Part shown: positions 14,806 through 23,052 of the stretch, in pieces | Layout of the letters: every line of letters begins with the position of its first letter | Position numbering within the stretch: the stretch's first letter is position 1 | Source of the DNA: Pyramidobacter sp. C12-8 | Lineage (GTDB): Bacteria > Synergistota > Synergistia > Synergistales > Dethiosulfovibrionaceae | Direction: 5' to 3' | Assembly: GCF_002007215.1 (NCBI RefSeq) | Contig: NZ_MUHX01000027.1 | Location: forward strand, 1-36,867 | Length of the DNA stretch: 36,867 nucleotides | Position numbers and translations under genes: made by a program | Notes under the pieces: model-generated | What the model was told of the DNA's origin: nothing | What the model saw: only the letters and a program-made list of their open reading frames with translations | Databases searched by the model: none

Positions 14806-15564
14806 ATGACGTTACAGGAACAGGCGCGCCAGTGCGCCCAAATAATCCATGATTCCCGCGACACGGCCGCCGTCAGCGGCGCCGGGCTGTCCACCGCGGC
14901 GGGGATCCCCGACTTCCGCGGGCCGCAGGGCATTTACCGGCGCGCCGACGTGGAAGCCGACAAACTCTTCGACATCAACTACTTCGAACGCGATCCGTCG
15001 TATTATTATCGTTTTCACCGCGAATGCGAGCGCATGCTGGCGCACATCGAGCCGACCTTCACGCACAAATTCCTCGCCCGCCTCGAGGCCGAGGGCCGGT
15101 TGAGCGGCATCGTCACGCAGAACTTCGACGGCCTGCACGAAGCCGCCGGGTCGAAAGCAGTCTACCAGATCCACGGCACGATCCGCCGCGCCCACTGTAC
15201 CAAATGCGGCGAATATTACGGCTACGACGCCGTCAACCGAATGCTCGAGACGGCCGACGTGCCGATCTGCCATTGCGGCGGCGTGATCAAGCCCGACATC
15301 GTCTTTTTCGGAGAAAGCGTCAAATACCTGACGGAATGCGAGCGGCTCTGCTCGCGCGCCGAGCTGCTCTTCGTGCTCGGCTCGTCGCTCAACGTCGTGC
15401 CGGCGGCGTTCCTGCCCCAGCTCTGCCGCGGCAAAATCGTGGTCGTCAACCGCGGCGAAGTGTCCGCCGACTATCTGCCGCCGTCGCGCATCACCCTGCG
15501 CGTCGACGCCGACCTCGACGCTTTCTTCCGCGCCGTCGAGGCCGAATTGGCAACGCTGCGGTGA
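14806..15564 (+). CDS. NAD-dependent protein deacylase (sirtuin, Sir2 family)
   Basis: A 252-aa sirtuin that would remove acyl groups from lysines using NAD. Motifs: GAGLSTAAGIPDFRGPQG (25-42), TQNFDGLHEAAG (104-115; the usual TQNI/VD has Phe here), catalytic His123 in QIHGT, a zinc ribbon with Cys131/Cys134 and Cys155/Cys157 (CTKC and CHC), PDIVFFGE, and GSSLNVVPAA (NAD binding). No substrate-specifying Tyr/Arg desuccinylase pair is evident. The start has a GGGAGGTG site. It is the last gene of its plus-strand cluster; its natural terminator seems to have been split by the insertion beginning at 15626. Confidence 0.93.
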   Translation: MTLQEQARQCAQIIHDSRDTAAVSGAGLSTAAGIPDFRGPQGIYRRADVEADKLFDINYFERDPSYYYRFHRECERMLAHIEPTFTHKFLARLEAEGRLSGIVTQNFDGLHEAAGSKAVYQIHGTIRRAHCTKCGEYYGYDAVNRMLETADVPICHCGGVIKPDIVFFGESVKYLTECERLCSRAELLFVLGSSLNVVPAAFLPQLCRGKIVVVNRGEVSADYLPPSRITLRVDADLDAFFRAVEAELATLR

Positions 15565-15598
15565 ATGTCCCGCGCGGTTGCATTTTATTTCATCACAG

Positions 15599-15625
15599 AA
15601 AAACCGTCCCGAAGATCTCAGCTTG
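15599..15625 (+). repeat. Left 27-bp direct repeat (half of a terminator)
   Basis: Twenty-seven bases, from AAAAACCGTCCC to CTCAGCTTG, are identical to 23254-23280. At the right-hand site they are the ascending arm and loop of a complete 23-bp hairpin; here the descending arm is missing and unrelated sequence follows. It lies 34 bases past the sirtuin stop codon. Confidence 0.9.
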
Positions 15626-15657
15626 TAGACTGTATCCCCCACAATGGAGACAATAAC

Positions 15658-15704
15658 AAAAAGCCCTCCTGTCGTAGAATAAAAAACTGCGTCAGGAGGG
15701 CTTT
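15658..15704 (-). terminator. Intrinsic terminator after the LysR gene
   Basis: A 12-bp stem (15660-15671 with 15693-15704, arm AAAGCCCTCCTG) is followed on the minus strand by a T run (15662-15658). The bases between 15705 and the LysR stop contain only a short unconvincing ORF. Confidence 0.8.
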
Positions 15705-15854
15705 CGTATAACAAAAACATACAAATGGAGAATACCCGGCAGAAAAAGTGTTTCGGCTCAAAGCCCGAGAATCATATGATGCGCTTGTGCCGCAATCACA
15801 TCACAGCTTGGCGTGATACGGGGAAATGTTTTTTGCATCGAAAAGCGAGCGAAC

Positions 15855-16793
15855 TCATGCCCGCGCGCGGCCGCCGAACTTCTCCAGACAGCATGCGCGG
15901 ATACAGTCCACCAGGAGCCGGGCCTGCGAGCTGAGAGGACGGCTTTTTTTGTAGGTAGCGACGACATCCCATTTCATTGGCTCGCTGTCGACGAAGAAGA
16001 AGCGCAGGTTCTCATCTTCGCAAGCTTCGGCGTAGCTCGTCGTGGCAAAGCCGACGCCCTGATTCTGACGCACGAAGTTCATCGCCGTGTGGATGTTGGG
16101 CGTGACAAGCCGTACGCCGGGCAGCACGCCGGCGTTTTCGAGGAAGGAGTAGAGCATTTCGTAAATGTTCTGGCTTTCCTGAAACACCACAAAAGGTTCG
16201 TTCTGGAACAGCGTGAACTGTTCCTCGCTGATGTGCGAAATACCTTTTTCGTCCGGCAGCGCGGCGAGAATGGGATTGCTGCGGCTGACGGCGAACACGG
16301 CAGCGTCGGTCATAAGGAATTCGTGCGTACAGGTGAAGCCTTGGTACTGGTTGGGCAGGTGCGTCAGCGCGAAATCGACGCGGTCGTGCTCGATCAGCGA
16401 AGCAAGGTGCTGGTGGGGCCCCTCCTCCAGACTGACGCGAATGTTGGGCCAAGCGCGCCAGAACACGCTCAGGATCTCCGGCAGCAGACTGGCCGAACGC
16501 CACGGCGTGAGGCCGACGCGAACTTCTCCGCGGTCGGGAGCCTTGAGGTTGGCAAAGCTGCGGCGCAGATTCTTGCCGCGCAGAATCTCTTCCCTGACGT
16601 AACTTCGATACAGTTCGCCGGCTTCAGTCAGCTTCAGTGGATAGGAAGAGCGGTCGAACAGCTCAATCCCCAGCTCATTTTCCAAGCGGCGCAGGTATTT
16701 GCTCAGCGACGGCTGCGAGATGTACAGTTTTTCCGCCGCGCGGGAGATGTTTCCCGTTTCGGCGATCGCCAGAAAATAATCGTAATTGTTCAT
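15855..16793 (-). CDS. LysR-family transcriptional regulator
   Basis: A 312-aa LysR-type regulator. The N-terminal winged helix (residues 1-60) reads FLAIAETGNISRAAEKLYISQPSLSKYLRRLE, a strong family match; the rest is the two-lobed effector-binding domain (about 90-300). The start is ATG 16793 with GGAGG eight bases upstream. It is divergent from the aldolase/TRAP operon across a 343-base AT-rich gap, the classic arrangement for an activator responding to the operon's substrate. Ends in a basic tail (GGRARA) and its own terminator. Confidence 0.92.
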   Translation of the reverse strand: MNNYDYFLAIAETGNISRAAEKLYISQPSLSKYLRRLENELGIELFDRSSYPLKLTEAGELYRSYVREEILRGKNLRRSFANLKAPDRGEVRVGLTPWRSASLLPEILSVFWRAWPNIRVSLEEGPHQHLASLIEHDRVDFALTHLPNQYQGFTCTHEFLMTDAAVFAVSRSNPILAALPDEKGISHISEEQFTLFQNEPFVVFQESQNIYEMLYSFLENAGVLPGVRLVTPNIHTAMNFVRQNQGVGFATTSYAEACEDENLRFFFVDSEPMKWDVVATYKKSRPLSSQARLLVDCIRACCLEKFGGRARA

Positions 16794-17136
16794 ATTTGTC
16801 GCCTCCGCATAAGTATTCCGAAATAGGCATGACTATTATATAACAAGATGAATTAGACAAACGTTTGAATTTCTTATATGATAGCCTCGTCGACAATAAA
16901 TATTACTAACTAAATAGCCGCTACGATTGTTGACATAGCTCCTTTTGAACGCCGATACAAAGGCGCGGGCGCGTCAGGCGGAAGGTTTTTCGTAGTCCAA
17001 AATTATAACCCGTAATGAATAAATTTGGTTAAATTGAGTTTTCGAAAATCAACGCTTTAGTGTGACAAATTTTCTTCGAGCGTTTCCGCGGCAGGAAGTC
17101 GCGATGTTTCAAAATTTTTTCTCTGAGGTGGTTTAC
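16794..17136. promoter_or_regulatory. Divergent control region of LysR gene and catabolic operon
   Basis: 343 bases without a gene, clearly AT-rich relative to its surroundings. On the plus strand TTGACA (16930-16935) is followed after 18 bases by GATACA, a weak promoter. A near-perfect dyad TTGAGTTTTCGAAAATCAA lies at 17034-17052 (one mismatched pair) and is a candidate operator. The assignments are tentative; nothing else is recognisable. Confidence 0.4.
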
Positions 17137-17817
17137 ATGGCTAACATTGGCTGCAAAATCGTGATGAACTTTCCCCGTCCTCCCAAAGAATTGGTCGAGA
17201 AGTTCCGCGGCCTACCCGTGGCAAACATCGACGACTGCATGAACCGCACGGCGGCCGTGCGTCCCGAGATCTGCCCGTTGAACAGCGTGCCTCTGTTGGG
17301 CGTGGCTTTCACCGTCAAGGTTGCCGAAGGCGACAATCTGATGTTCCACAAGGCCATGGATCTGGCGCAGCCGGGCGACGTTATCGTTATTGACGCCGGC
17401 GGCGACGTCAGCCGTTCCATCTTCGGCGAGATCATGGCGCAGTACTGCAAGACGCGCGGCGTTGCCGGCCTGATGGTCGACGGCAGTGTGCGCGACCGCG
17501 ACGAGCTGGCTGCCATGGACATGCCCATCTACGCCCGCGGCGCAACGCCGAACGGTCCCTACAAGAACGGCCCCGGCGAGATCGGCACGACGATCTCCTT
17601 TGGCGGTATCGTCGTCCGTCCCGGCGACATCGTGATCGGCGACGGCGACGGCGCGCTCTTCATCCACCCCGAAGAAGCCGAGGAGCTGGCCGCTAAGGCT
17701 CGCGCCACGTCGGAAAAAGAGGCTGTGTGGATCGAGAACATCAAGAAGACAGGCAAATTCGACCGTCCCTGGGTCGACGTCAAGTTGAAGGAAATCGGCT
17801 GCGAGATTGTCGAGTAG
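17137..17817 (+). CDS. RraA-like / 4-hydroxy-4-methyl-2-oxoglutarate (HMG/CHA) aldolase-family protein
   Basis: A 226-aa protein of the RraA-like fold. Members include class II pyruvate aldolases (ProA/LigK/GalC type) that split 4-hydroxy-2-oxo-dicarboxylates into pyruvate plus an oxo acid, and also regulators without catalysis. The active-site region is present: GGDVSRSIFGEIMAQYCKTRG then GLMVDGSVRDRDEL, with Arg119-Asp120 at the position of the catalytic Arg-Asp pair and Gly98-Glu99 upstream. Length equals that of the 227-aa ProA type. The start is ATG 17137 with GAGGTG. It heads the operon with the TRAP transporter and two dehydrogenases, which favours a catabolic aldolase over an RNase E regulator. 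Confidence 0.85.
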   Translation: MANIGCKIVMNFPRPPKELVEKFRGLPVANIDDCMNRTAAVRPEICPLNSVPLLGVAFTVKVAEGDNLMFHKAMDLAQPGDVIVIDAGGDVSRSIFGEIMAQYCKTRGVAGLMVDGSVRDRDELAAMDMPIYARGATPNGPYKNGPGEIGTTISFGGIVVRPGDIVIGDGDGALFIHPEEAEELAAKARATSEKEAVWIENIKKTGKFDRPWVDVKLKEIGCEIVE

Positions 17818-17876
17818 TTTTTTCTGCTCCGACAGCAACGCAGCACTTTAATCTATAGAAAAGAGGGTATTTGAAA

Positions 17877-18902
17877 ATGATGAACTTCCGCAGATCGTTC
17901 CTTTCCGCCGTCTGTCTGGCCCTGTTCGTTTCCGCCGCATGGGGCGCCGATCCGGTCGTACTTCGCATGAACACGAACATCAGCGAAAACGACTTGAAAA
18001 ACAGCTCCTTCGGTCTGGGCATCACGACGCTCGTCGAGCAATGCGACAAACTCAGCAACGGACGCCTCAAGGTCGAGGTATTCCCCCACAGCCAGCTGGG
18101 CAAGACGCCTTCCGAAGTGGTCGGCGGCGCTCAAATGGGGTCGTTCGAGATGTTCAACCTTGTGGCCGGCAGCTGGGGCGAGTACACCAACGCGTTCCTG
18201 CCCGTGAACACGCCCTACCTGTTCACCGACGAAAAGGTCCTTCAGGAGTTCCTCTACGGCCCCGAAGGCCAGAAGATCAAAGACAAGGTTCTGGCCGATA
18301 CCGATACCCGCGTCGTTTTCTACGGCTGGCTGGGCTTCCGCAACATCATCAACAATGTTCGCCCGATCACGAAGCCCGAGGATCTCAAAGGGCTGAAGAT
18401 GCGCGTGCTCTCCGATCGTTACACGATCAAGACGTTCGAGACCTTCGGCGCGCCTACTATTCAGGTTTCTTACAGCGAGCTGTACACCGCTTCGCAGCAG
18501 GGGCTGATCGACGGTTCCGACGGACCTTTCGTGAACATCTACAACTCCAAGCTGTACGAGGTCCAGAAGTATCTGTCCGAGACGCGCAACGCCTACACGC
18601 TGGCGGTCATGTGCATCGCGGAGGAAGCTTATCAGGGGCTGCCCGAAGATCTGCGCGATGCGTTCGACAAGGCCTGCGCTGCCGCTCAGAAGGTGGCCGA
18701 GGACAACCAGAAATTCGAGGACGCCTGCTTGAGCGAGCTGAAAAAAGTGATGACCTTCAACCAGCTCACTCCCGAGCAGATGAAGGCGTTTGAGGATGCC
18801 GCTCAGCCCGTGCGCGACATGGTCCGCCAAGAAATGGGCGACGAAGCCTGGAACGCGATCGTCAAAGAGATCGAGACCATCAAGGCCCGCCTCGGCAAAT
18901 AG
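17877..18902 (+). CDS. TRAP transporter solute-binding subunit (DctP family)
   Basis: A 341-aa periplasmic binding protein. A signal peptide (RRSFLSAVCLALFVSAAWGA) ends at about residue 24. DctP features: FPHSQLGKTPSEVVGGAQMG, WLGFRNIINNVRPITKPEDLKGLKMRV (the Arg of KMRV is the usual carboxylate clamp), SYSELYTASQQGLIDGSDGP. The conserved Arg suggests an organic acid ligand. ATG 17877 is chosen over the TTG at 17871 because GAGGG at 17863-17867 is then correctly spaced. The gene is followed by a terminator-like hairpin before dctQ, which would make this subunit more abundant than the membrane parts. Confidence 0.95.
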   Translation: MMNFRRSFLSAVCLALFVSAAWGADPVVLRMNTNISENDLKNSSFGLGITTLVEQCDKLSNGRLKVEVFPHSQLGKTPSEVVGGAQMGSFEMFNLVAGSWGEYTNAFLPVNTPYLFTDEKVLQEFLYGPEGQKIKDKVLADTDTRVVFYGWLGFRNIINNVRPITKPEDLKGLKMRVLSDRYTIKTFETFGAPTIQVSYSELYTASQQGLIDGSDGPFVNIYNSKLYEVQKYLSETRNAYTLAVMCIAEEAYQGLPEDLRDAFDKACAAAQKVAEDNQKFEDACLSELKKVMTFNQLTPEQMKAFEDAAQPVRDMVRQEMGDEAWNAIVKEIETIKARLGK

Positions 18903-18919
18903 TTTGCCACAGCTTCCTG

Positions 18920-18957
18920 CAAGCGGCCGCACATCTTTCGCGCGGCCGCTTGTTTTT
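18920..18957 (+). terminator. Intra-operon terminator/attenuator between dctP and dctQ
   Basis: An 11-bp perfect stem (CAAGCGGCCGC 18920-18930 with GCGGCCGCTTG 18942-18952) is followed by five Ts. It lies 18 bases past the dctP stop and 58 bases before the dctQ start; partial readthrough would feed the downstream genes. Confidence 0.8.
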
Positions 18958-19014
18958 GAAAAACAGTTTTGTGATACGGCTTACAATGTTTTGCAGTTAA
19001 AGGAGGCGCTTCTC

Positions 19015-19575
19015 TTGAAAAAAAGCGTTCTGAGATTCCTGAACGAATTCGAAGTCTATATCGGTGCCACGCTCTTCGCAGCGATGACAATCCTGCTGAC
19101 GCTGCAGGTGATCACGCGTTATCTGTTCAACTATTCGTTCAGCTGGACGGAAGAGCTGTGCACCGTCTTCTTCATCTGGCTGTCGTACCTGGGCGCCTGC
19201 GGCGGCGTGTTGAAGGGCAAGCATCTGCGTATTGACGGCTTCCTCAACAGCCTACACGGCAAGGCGAAAAAGGCCTTACTGATCTTCACCGATCTGGTGA
19301 CGATGGGCTTCTGCCTCTACATGATCCCACCGCTGATGAAGATCATCGCCAACTTCGCGAGGCGCAACAGCGCTACGATCCTGCTGCGTATGCCCAAATC
19401 GGTGATCTATGCTGTGCTGCCGTTCTGCTTCGCGTTGATGACGCTGCGCCTGATCCAGGATTGCTGGCGCATCGCCACGTCGAGCGACGACGACGTGAAA
19501 GTGACAACCAGCCGCTCCATCTTCGACGCGAATCTTGACGAGGAAACCGCTGAAAACGACGGAGGAGGCAAATAA
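19015..19575 (+). CDS. TRAP transporter small membrane subunit (DctQ family)
   Basis: A 186-aa integral membrane protein with four hydrophobic segments. The family motif SWTEELCTVFFIWLSYLGA (about 43-61) and the following GKHLRIDGF are typical DctQ. The start is TTG at 19015, eight bases after a perfect AGGAGG; no ATG is available in the right place. Only 2 bases separate its stop from the DctM start. It partners DctP and DctM to form a sodium-coupled organic acid importer. Confidence 0.92.
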   Translation: MKKSVLRFLNEFEVYIGATLFAAMTILLTLQVITRYLFNYSFSWTEELCTVFFIWLSYLGACGGVLKGKHLRIDGFLNSLHGKAKKALLIFTDLVTMGFCLYMIPPLMKIIANFARRNSATILLRMPKSVIYAVLPFCFALMTLRLIQDCWRIATSSDDDVKVTTSRSIFDANLDEETAENDGGGK

Positions 19576-19577
19576 CC

Positions 19578-20873
19578 ATGGAGAACAGCGTTGCCATCCT
19601 TTTCGGAGTGATGTTCGCGCTCCTTTTTCTCGGCGTGCCCATCGGCGTTTCCATCGCCTGCGCGATGCTGGCGCTGATCCGCTTCGCGCCGATCACCAAG
19701 CTGACGTTTATCGCTCAGTCCCTTTACTCGGGGCTGGACAACTTCACGCTGCTGTCGCTACCCTTCTTCATGATCGCCGGCACGATCATGGAAGGCGGCG
19801 GGATCTCGCGCCGCATCGTCAAGGCGGCCAACTCGGCGATCGGTAACGTCACCGGCAGCCTCGGTATGGTATCGATCATCGCCTGCATGTTCTTTGGCGC
19901 AGTTTCCGGTTCGGCGATCGCCACAGTAGCGGCGATCGGCTCAATCATGCTGCCCGCAATGGCTCAGGAAGGCTATAACCGCACCTACGCGACGGCGCTG
20001 ATCGCCGTGGCCGGCAGTCTTGGCATGATCGTGCCGCCAAGCACGCCGATGGTCGTGTACGGTGTCACCAACAACGTCTCGATCGGCGCTCTGTTCATGG
20101 GCGGTTTTCTGCCCGCGATGGTCGTCGGCGGTCTGCTGATGACGGTGAACTACTTCACCTGCAGGAAATACGGCTGGGTGGGCAAGAATCACCGCCTCAG
20201 CGGCAAGGAAATAGCTAAGACTTTTTGGGACGCCAAATGGGCTCTTTTGATGCCGGTAATCATCCTCGGCGGCATCTATTCCGGCGTTGTCACGCCGACG
20301 GAAGCCTCCGTTGTCGGCTGCTCCTACGGGATCATCGTCGGCCGTTTCATTTACAGGGAGCTGACGTGGCGCAACATCTGGGAGATGTACAAGAAGAACA
20401 CCAGCTTCATCGGCGCGATGCTGTTCACGTTCGCCCCCGCCGGCGCGCTGAGCTCGATTTTCGCTTATATGAAGATCCCTGCCAGGATCACGGCGTTCTT
20501 CATCTCGATTTCGTCCAACCCTTACGTGATCCTGTTCATGATCCTGATCCTGCTGCTCATCGTCGGCATGTTCCTGGAAACGACTCCTTCGATGCTGCTG
20601 ATTTCGCCCATTTTACTGGCAGTCGTCCAGGAGATCGGCGTCAATCCCGTGCACTTCGGCATCTTCATGGTACTGGCGCTCTGCGTCGGCCTGGTGACGC
20701 CGCCGGTGGCCATGGACCTGTTCGTCGCTCAGTCGATGACGGGCATCGACATGATCTCTATCGCGCGCAAAGGCAAATGGTTCATTCTCTCGATGATCGC
20801 CGCGACGCTGATCATTCTCTATGTGCCCTGGATCAGTCTGGTACTGCCGAAATTCTTCGGCATGATTCGTTAA
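19578..20873 (+). CDS. TRAP transporter large permease subunit (DctM family)
   Basis: A 431-aa multi-pass permease, the usual length for DctM. Family segments: LFLGVPIGVSIACAMLALI, SLPFFMIAGTIMEGGGISRRIV, FFGAVSGSAIATVAAIGSIMLPAM (the substrate/sodium path), GSLGMIVPPSTPMVVYG and a C-terminal half ending TPPVAMDLFVAQSMTGI. About 12-13 membrane helices are expected. The start is ATG right after the DctQ stop, with GGAGGAGG. The three subunits form a complete secondary transporter. Confidence 0.96.
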   Translation: MENSVAILFGVMFALLFLGVPIGVSIACAMLALIRFAPITKLTFIAQSLYSGLDNFTLLSLPFFMIAGTIMEGGGISRRIVKAANSAIGNVTGSLGMVSIIACMFFGAVSGSAIATVAAIGSIMLPAMAQEGYNRTYATALIAVAGSLGMIVPPSTPMVVYGVTNNVSIGALFMGGFLPAMVVGGLLMTVNYFTCRKYGWVGKNHRLSGKEIAKTFWDAKWALLMPVIILGGIYSGVVTPTEASVVGCSYGIIVGRFIYRELTWRNIWEMYKKNTSFIGAMLFTFAPAGALSSIFAYMKIPARITAFFISISSNPYVILFMILILLLIVGMFLETTPSMLLISPILLAVVQEIGVNPVHFGIFMVLALCVGLVTPPVAMDLFVAQSMTGIDMISIARKGKWFILSMIAATLIILYVPWISLVLPKFFGMIR

Positions 20874-20900
20874 AATTTACAAGGGAAGAGGTCTTTTCAC

Positions 20901-21809
20901 ATGGCTCAGAATGTTTCTCTCGGTTATATCGGTTTCGGCGAAGCCGCCTATCACATGGCCAAAGGGCTGTGCGACGAGGGGCTGACGGGAATTCTCGCCT
21001 ACGACGTGGCGATGGGCTCGGACGGTCCTTACAAGAAAACGGTGCTCGACCGCGTCGCCAGCGCCGGCAGCGTGACGGCCGCCGCTTCCGCAAAGGAACT
21101 TGTCGAGAAGTGCGACTTCGTCGTCATCGCCGTGCCCGCGCGCTTTACCCCCTCCACGGCCGATGGCCTGCTGCCGATGGCCCGCAAAGGACAGTACTTC
21201 ATCGACGTGACCACGGCTCTGCCCGACATCAAGACGGCCGAGGCAAAGAAGTTTGCCGAAAAAGGCGCGCTTTACGTGGATTCTGCGATGCTCGGCGGCC
21301 TCGTCGGCTACGGTCACAAGGTCCCCATCCTCGCTTCCGGCGAAGGCTCGGACGCTTGGCACGACTCGATGACGCCCTGGGGCATGAACATCACGCTTGT
21401 CGGCGAAGGTTCCAAAGCCGGCGACGCTTCGCGCATCAAGCTGGTGCGCAGTGTCTTCACCAAGGGACTGGAAGCGCTGCTGACGGAGGCGCTTGCGTTC
21501 GCTCATAAGTGCGGCCTTGAAGACCGTTTCATGCAGTCGATCTGCGCCACGATGGCCAAGCAGCCGTTTGAAAAGCTCGTCGTCGCCCTGGCCGGATCGG
21601 ACTTTGTTCATTCCGAGCGCCGCGGCTTTGAAGTGGGTGAAGCGATGGAACTGATGGGGCAGGTCGGCGTCAAACCGCTCGTTTCCGCCGGCGCCAAGGC
21701 GCGCATGGAGCACACCACCAGCTTCGGCTGCGCCAAGGAGCTGAACGGCGCGGCGCCCCAGTCGCTCGCCGAGATCTTCGCGCTGATGGACCGCAAAAAC
21801 TACAACTAG
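20901..21809 (+). CDS. NAD(P)-dependent dehydrogenase, 6PGDH/3-hydroxyisobutyrate-like with DUF1932 C-terminus
   Basis: A 302-aa short beta-hydroxyacid-dehydrogenase-like enzyme. The Rossmann start is GYIGFGEAAYHMAKGL (about 8-23); DFVVIAVPARFTP follows, and the C-terminal helical domain has HSERRGFEVGEAMELM, characteristic of DUF1932 proteins. The middle GGLVGYGHKVPILASGEG corresponds to the catalytic-loop area. It would oxidise a hydroxy acid or reduce an oxo acid with NAD(P). The start is ATG 20901 after GGAAGAGG, 27 bases past dctM, so the operon continues. Its substrate is unknown. Confidence 0.87.
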   Translation: MAQNVSLGYIGFGEAAYHMAKGLCDEGLTGILAYDVAMGSDGPYKKTVLDRVASAGSVTAAASAKELVEKCDFVVIAVPARFTPSTADGLLPMARKGQYFIDVTTALPDIKTAEAKKFAEKGALYVDSAMLGGLVGYGHKVPILASGEGSDAWHDSMTPWGMNITLVGEGSKAGDASRIKLVRSVFTKGLEALLTEALAFAHKCGLEDRFMQSICATMAKQPFEKLVVALAGSDFVHSERRGFEVGEAMELMGQVGVKPLVSAGAKARMEHTTSFGCAKELNGAAPQSLAEIFALMDRKNYN

Positions 21810-21820
21810 GCCCATAGGAC

Positions 21821-21853
21821 ACAAGGCGCTCCGGCCAAGCCGGAGCGCCTTGT
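21821..21853 (+). promoter_or_regulatory. Perfect hairpin between the two dehydrogenase genes
   Basis: A 15-bp perfect stem (21821-21835 with 21839-21853) with a 3-nt loop lies 11 bases past the stop and 28 before the next start. No T run follows, so it is more likely a transcript-stabilising or processing hairpin than a terminator. Confidence 0.6.
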
Positions 21854-21881
21854 CGCACAGATAAAAGCAGGAGGAATAAAG

Positions 21882-22961
21882 ATGTCCGCAGTGTATGCAT
21901 ACAACGATCTGCTGCTGAAAACAAAAAAAATCCTGCGCAGTTTCGGCTATTCAGAGGAAGAAGCCTCGTTGACCGCCCGCGTTCTCGTCGAGGCCGACGC
22001 GCGCGGCGTGCCCTCGCATGGCGTGGGACGGCTGAGTCCGTACCGTCAGTTTCTGGACAACGGCTTTATCCATCCCGGGCGCGCGCCGGAGATTACTTTC
22101 GAGACCCCCGTCTCACTCGTCGTCGACGGGCACAACGGCGTCGGCGGACTGATCGCCGATTTCGCCGTGACGCGCCTGATCGAAAAAGCCCGTCGGACCG
22201 GCGCGGCTTTCTGCGCCGTGCGCAATGCCAGCCACTACGGCATGGCCGGTCTCTGGACCGAACGCATCGCCCGGGCCGGAATGATCGGTTGCTCCTGCTG
22301 CACGACGCGGTGCAACGCCATCCCTACCAACGGCCGTACCCGCATGTTCGGCACCAACCCCATTTCCGTCTCCATCCCCGAAGAGAATGGAAACATGTTC
22401 CTGCTCGACATGGCGACGACGACCGCCGCCTTCGGCAAAATCGAAGTGTACGCCCGCCGCGGCAAGATTCTGCCCGAGGGCTGGGCCGTCGACAGCAGGG
22501 GGCAGAGTCAGCGCGATCCTGTCAAGTTCCTGCGCGCCTACAAAGCCGAACCCGGACTTGGCGGACTCGTCTTCCTCGGAGGCACGCAGGAGGCCACCGG
22601 CGGACACAAAGGCTACGGCCTCGGACTGCTTGTCGAGCTGCTTTCCGCCGGGCTGTCGATGGGCGCATGGAGCCTGCATTCGTATGAAAAAGGCGTCGGC
22701 GCAAAAGTCGCCATGTTCTTTTCGGCCGTTCGCCTCGACATCTTCGGCGATCCCACCGCCCTGCGCGCCCACATCGGCGAAATCCTCCGCGAAGTACGGA
22801 ACGGCGAGACGGCCGAAGGTCGCGGCCGCGTCTGGATCCACGGCGAAAAGGAGCGCGAAGCCCGCGAGCGGGCCCTGCACGATGGCGTGGTGATAGACGA
22901 CGTTTCCGCTGCCAGTCTAGAAGAATTCCTCGCTCAGGCGGAAGGAAAACAACCGAATTGA
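21882..22961 (+). CDS. Ldh_2 family NAD(P)-dependent malate/L-lactate/ureidoglycolate-type dehydrogenase
   Basis: A 359-aa oxidoreductase of the family that includes L-sulfolactate, malate and 2,3-diketogulonate dehydrogenases, whose NAD site is not a Rossmann fold. Signature pieces: ARVLVEADARGVPSHGVGRL (catalytic His in SHG, about residue 46), VDGHNGVGG, VRNASHYGMAG (second conserved His), MFGTNPISVSIP, LDMATTTAAFGKIE and GGHKGYGLGLLVELLS. It would reversibly oxidise a 2-hydroxy acid to a 2-oxo acid. ATG 21882 follows GGAGG. It is the last gene of the TRAP operon, close to the transposase remnant. Confidence 0.93.
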   Translation: MSAVYAYNDLLLKTKKILRSFGYSEEEASLTARVLVEADARGVPSHGVGRLSPYRQFLDNGFIHPGRAPEITFETPVSLVVDGHNGVGGLIADFAVTRLIEKARRTGAAFCAVRNASHYGMAGLWTERIARAGMIGCSCCTTRCNAIPTNGRTRMFGTNPISVSIPEENGNMFLLDMATTTAAFGKIEVYARRGKILPEGWAVDSRGQSQRDPVKFLRAYKAEPGLGGLVFLGGTQEATGGHKGYGLGLLVELLSAGLSMGAWSLHSYEKGVGAKVAMFFSAVRLDIFGDPTALRAHIGEILREVRNGETAEGRGRVWIHGEKEREARERALHDGVVIDDVSAASLEEFLAQAEGKQPN

Positions 22962-23052
22962 TCCATAGAAGAGTCTGTCTCAAAAACCTAAAGAAGGAGG
23001 AAAAGTCGGACTCTTTCGATTCGTATTGTGCTCAATGAGGCATGAGAAAGGA

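Noticed and set aside
15725-15934. A 69-residue frame (MENTRQKKCFGSKPENH) at the left of the islet
   Set aside because: No usable ribosome-binding site, its end overlaps the LysR gene on the other strand, and no family is recognised; it might be a remnant but that cannot be supported.
17137-17817. Naming the RraA-like protein as the RNase E regulator RraA or as demethylmenaquinone methyltransferase
   Set aside because: Its length (226 residues), the aldolase-type Gly-Glu and Arg-Asp pairs and the catabolic operon fit the aldolase branch better.
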